Below, in pieces: positions 38,073 to 38,643 of a stretch of 38,643 bases of DNA. Source of the stretch: Oscillospiraceae bacterium (GTDB lineage: Bacteria > Bacillota > Clostridia > Oscillospirales > Ruminococcaceae); assembly GCA_015067245.1 (NCBI GenBank), contig SVMV01000007.1:1-38643 (forward strand), in the 5' to 3' direction. The number at the start of each line of letters is the position of its first letter. The stretch's first letter is position 1. The notes beneath the pieces were generated by a model, which ran no database searches, was not told where the DNA came from, and worked only from the letters and a program-made list of their open reading frames with translations. A program made the translations under genes and the position numbers.

Positions 38073-38643
38073 ATGAAGATTATCTGCGACAAAAACACTC
38101 TGAACGAAGCTATACAGACAGTTTCACGTGCAGTTGCCGTTAAAAGCAATCTTGCATCTATTGAAGGTATTCTGTTTGTTGCCGAAAACGGCACACTTAC
38201 CCTTACAGGCTATGACTTTGAAATGGGTATAAAAACAACCTTTGAATGTGATGTGGAAATGGAAGGCGATATTGTTTTATCTGCAAATCTGCTGGGCAAC
38301 ATTGTAAGAAAATCTACAGACGACCAGATTTCCATTGAATGTGATGACAAAATGAACTGCAAAATTAAAAGCGGTATGACAGAATATAACATCAAAGGCA
38401 TTGACAGCACAGATTATCCAGATTTTCCGTCACCTGCACAGGACAACAGCATAAAAATTGAAAACCGTCTGTTCTGTGAAATGGTTGACTATGTTATCTA
38501 TGCAGTAAGCCAGGATGAAAAACGCCCTGCACATACAGGTGTTTTGGTTAAACTGGAAAACCGCAAGCTTACAATGGTTGCTTTGGACGGCTATCGCCTT
38601 GCTGTGTGCGAAAGAGAAGTGGATTTTGACGGCAACTTCAGCA
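38073..38643 (+). CDS. dnaN: DNA polymerase III subunit beta (sliding clamp), 5' part
   Basis: This gene runs off the window and is absent from the ORF track because no stop codon is reached. The first 190 residues begin MKIICDKNTLNEAIQTVSRAV, the standard DnaN N terminus, followed by the first clamp domain (GYDFEMGIKTTFECDVEMEG) and the start of the second (RLFCEMVDYVIYAVSQDEKRPAHTGVLVKLENRKL, DGYRLAVCE). It encircles DNA and tethers the polymerase. AAAGGA precedes the ATG. It lies 300 bp after dnaA with oriC-like sequence between. Confidence 0.97.
   Translation, partial: MKIICDKNTLNEAIQTVSRAVAVKSNLASIEGILFVAENGTLTLTGYDFEMGIKTTFECDVEMEGDIVLSANLLGNIVRKSTDDQISIECDDKMNCKIKSGMTEYNIKGIDSTDYPDFPSPAQDNSIKIENRLFCEMVDYVIYAVSQDEKRPAHTGVLVKLENRKLTMVALDGYRLAVCEREVDFDGNFS

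Overview
The window looks like the origin region of a Bacillota (Firmicutes) chromosome, most likely a gut-type member of class Clostridia. The evidence is the right-hand block dnaN-dnaA / rpmH-rnpA-yidD-yidC-jag, a YcbB-type (GlnL-like) response regulator, DUF1292 and DUF2142 proteins, a Tn916-type int/xis pair, strong AGGAGG-like ribosome binding sites, and a secreted thioester-domain surface protein typical of monoderms. This lineage call is inference from gene content; no 16S rRNA gene is present.

Layout. (1) 1-2300: one end of a Tn916-like mobile element (xis, int, then three direct repeats that may be integrase arm sites). (2) 2560-4050: a small operon with a Lar-like zinc ribbon protein, a membrane protein with a C-terminal zinc ribbon, and a histidine phosphatase. 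(3) 4300-9380, minus strand: a complete branched-chain amino acid ABC transporter livK-livH-livM-livG-livF, with an unusual array of hairpins and two 60-bp direct repeats between livK and livH. (4) 9560-15190: a small unknown membrane protein, an asparaginase with a GtrB-like glycosyltransferase, a DtxR-type regulator with a glutaredoxin-like protein, and a divergent DUF2142 membrane protein. (5) 15380-15770: tRNA-Thr(TGT) and tRNA-Tyr(GTA), followed by scrambled copies of the tRNA-Tyr 3' end. (6) 15870-18860: a small membrane protein, msrA, DUF1292, an SDR oxidoreductase and an unknown secreted protein. (7) 19080-24130: a glutamate cluster: gltS, a divergent GlnK/GlnL-like two-component system, and a CofE (F420-0:glutamate ligase)-like protein. 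(8) 24260-29010: an RND efflux pump with a coiled-coil insertion of about 350 residues, translationally coupled to a downstream TetR regulator, with a TetR-type palindrome at the promoter. (9) 29310-29770: two small genes missing from the ORF track, an Arc-type ribbon-helix-helix protein and a 50-residue protein. (10) 30090-38643: jag, yidC, yidD, rnpA and rpmH (minus strand), a thioester-domain surface protein placed between rpmH and dnaA, an AT-rich leader, dnaA, an oriC-like segment (four DnaA boxes, GC-rich tract, CTA trinucleotides), and the 5' part of dnaN.

How it fits together. Amino acid uptake dominates (liv, gltS, asparaginase), and glutamate uptake appears to be controlled locally: TTTTGT repeats resembling the GlnL-binding pattern lie on both strands of the gltS/kinase intergenic region. 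Three families of short non-coding dispersed repeats are interspersed between genes: a TIR element of about 108 bp beginning GTCATTCTGAG, a CTTTTGG/CAAAAG hairpin family, and a CTCCCTC palindrome. No CRISPR array, restriction system or recognisable defence island is present. The least ordinary items are the livK-livH repeat array, the tRNA-Tyr tail scramble, the RND coiled-coil insertion, the oriC-proximal thioester adhesin with a non-standard anchor motif, and the CofE-like protein next to the glutamate genes.
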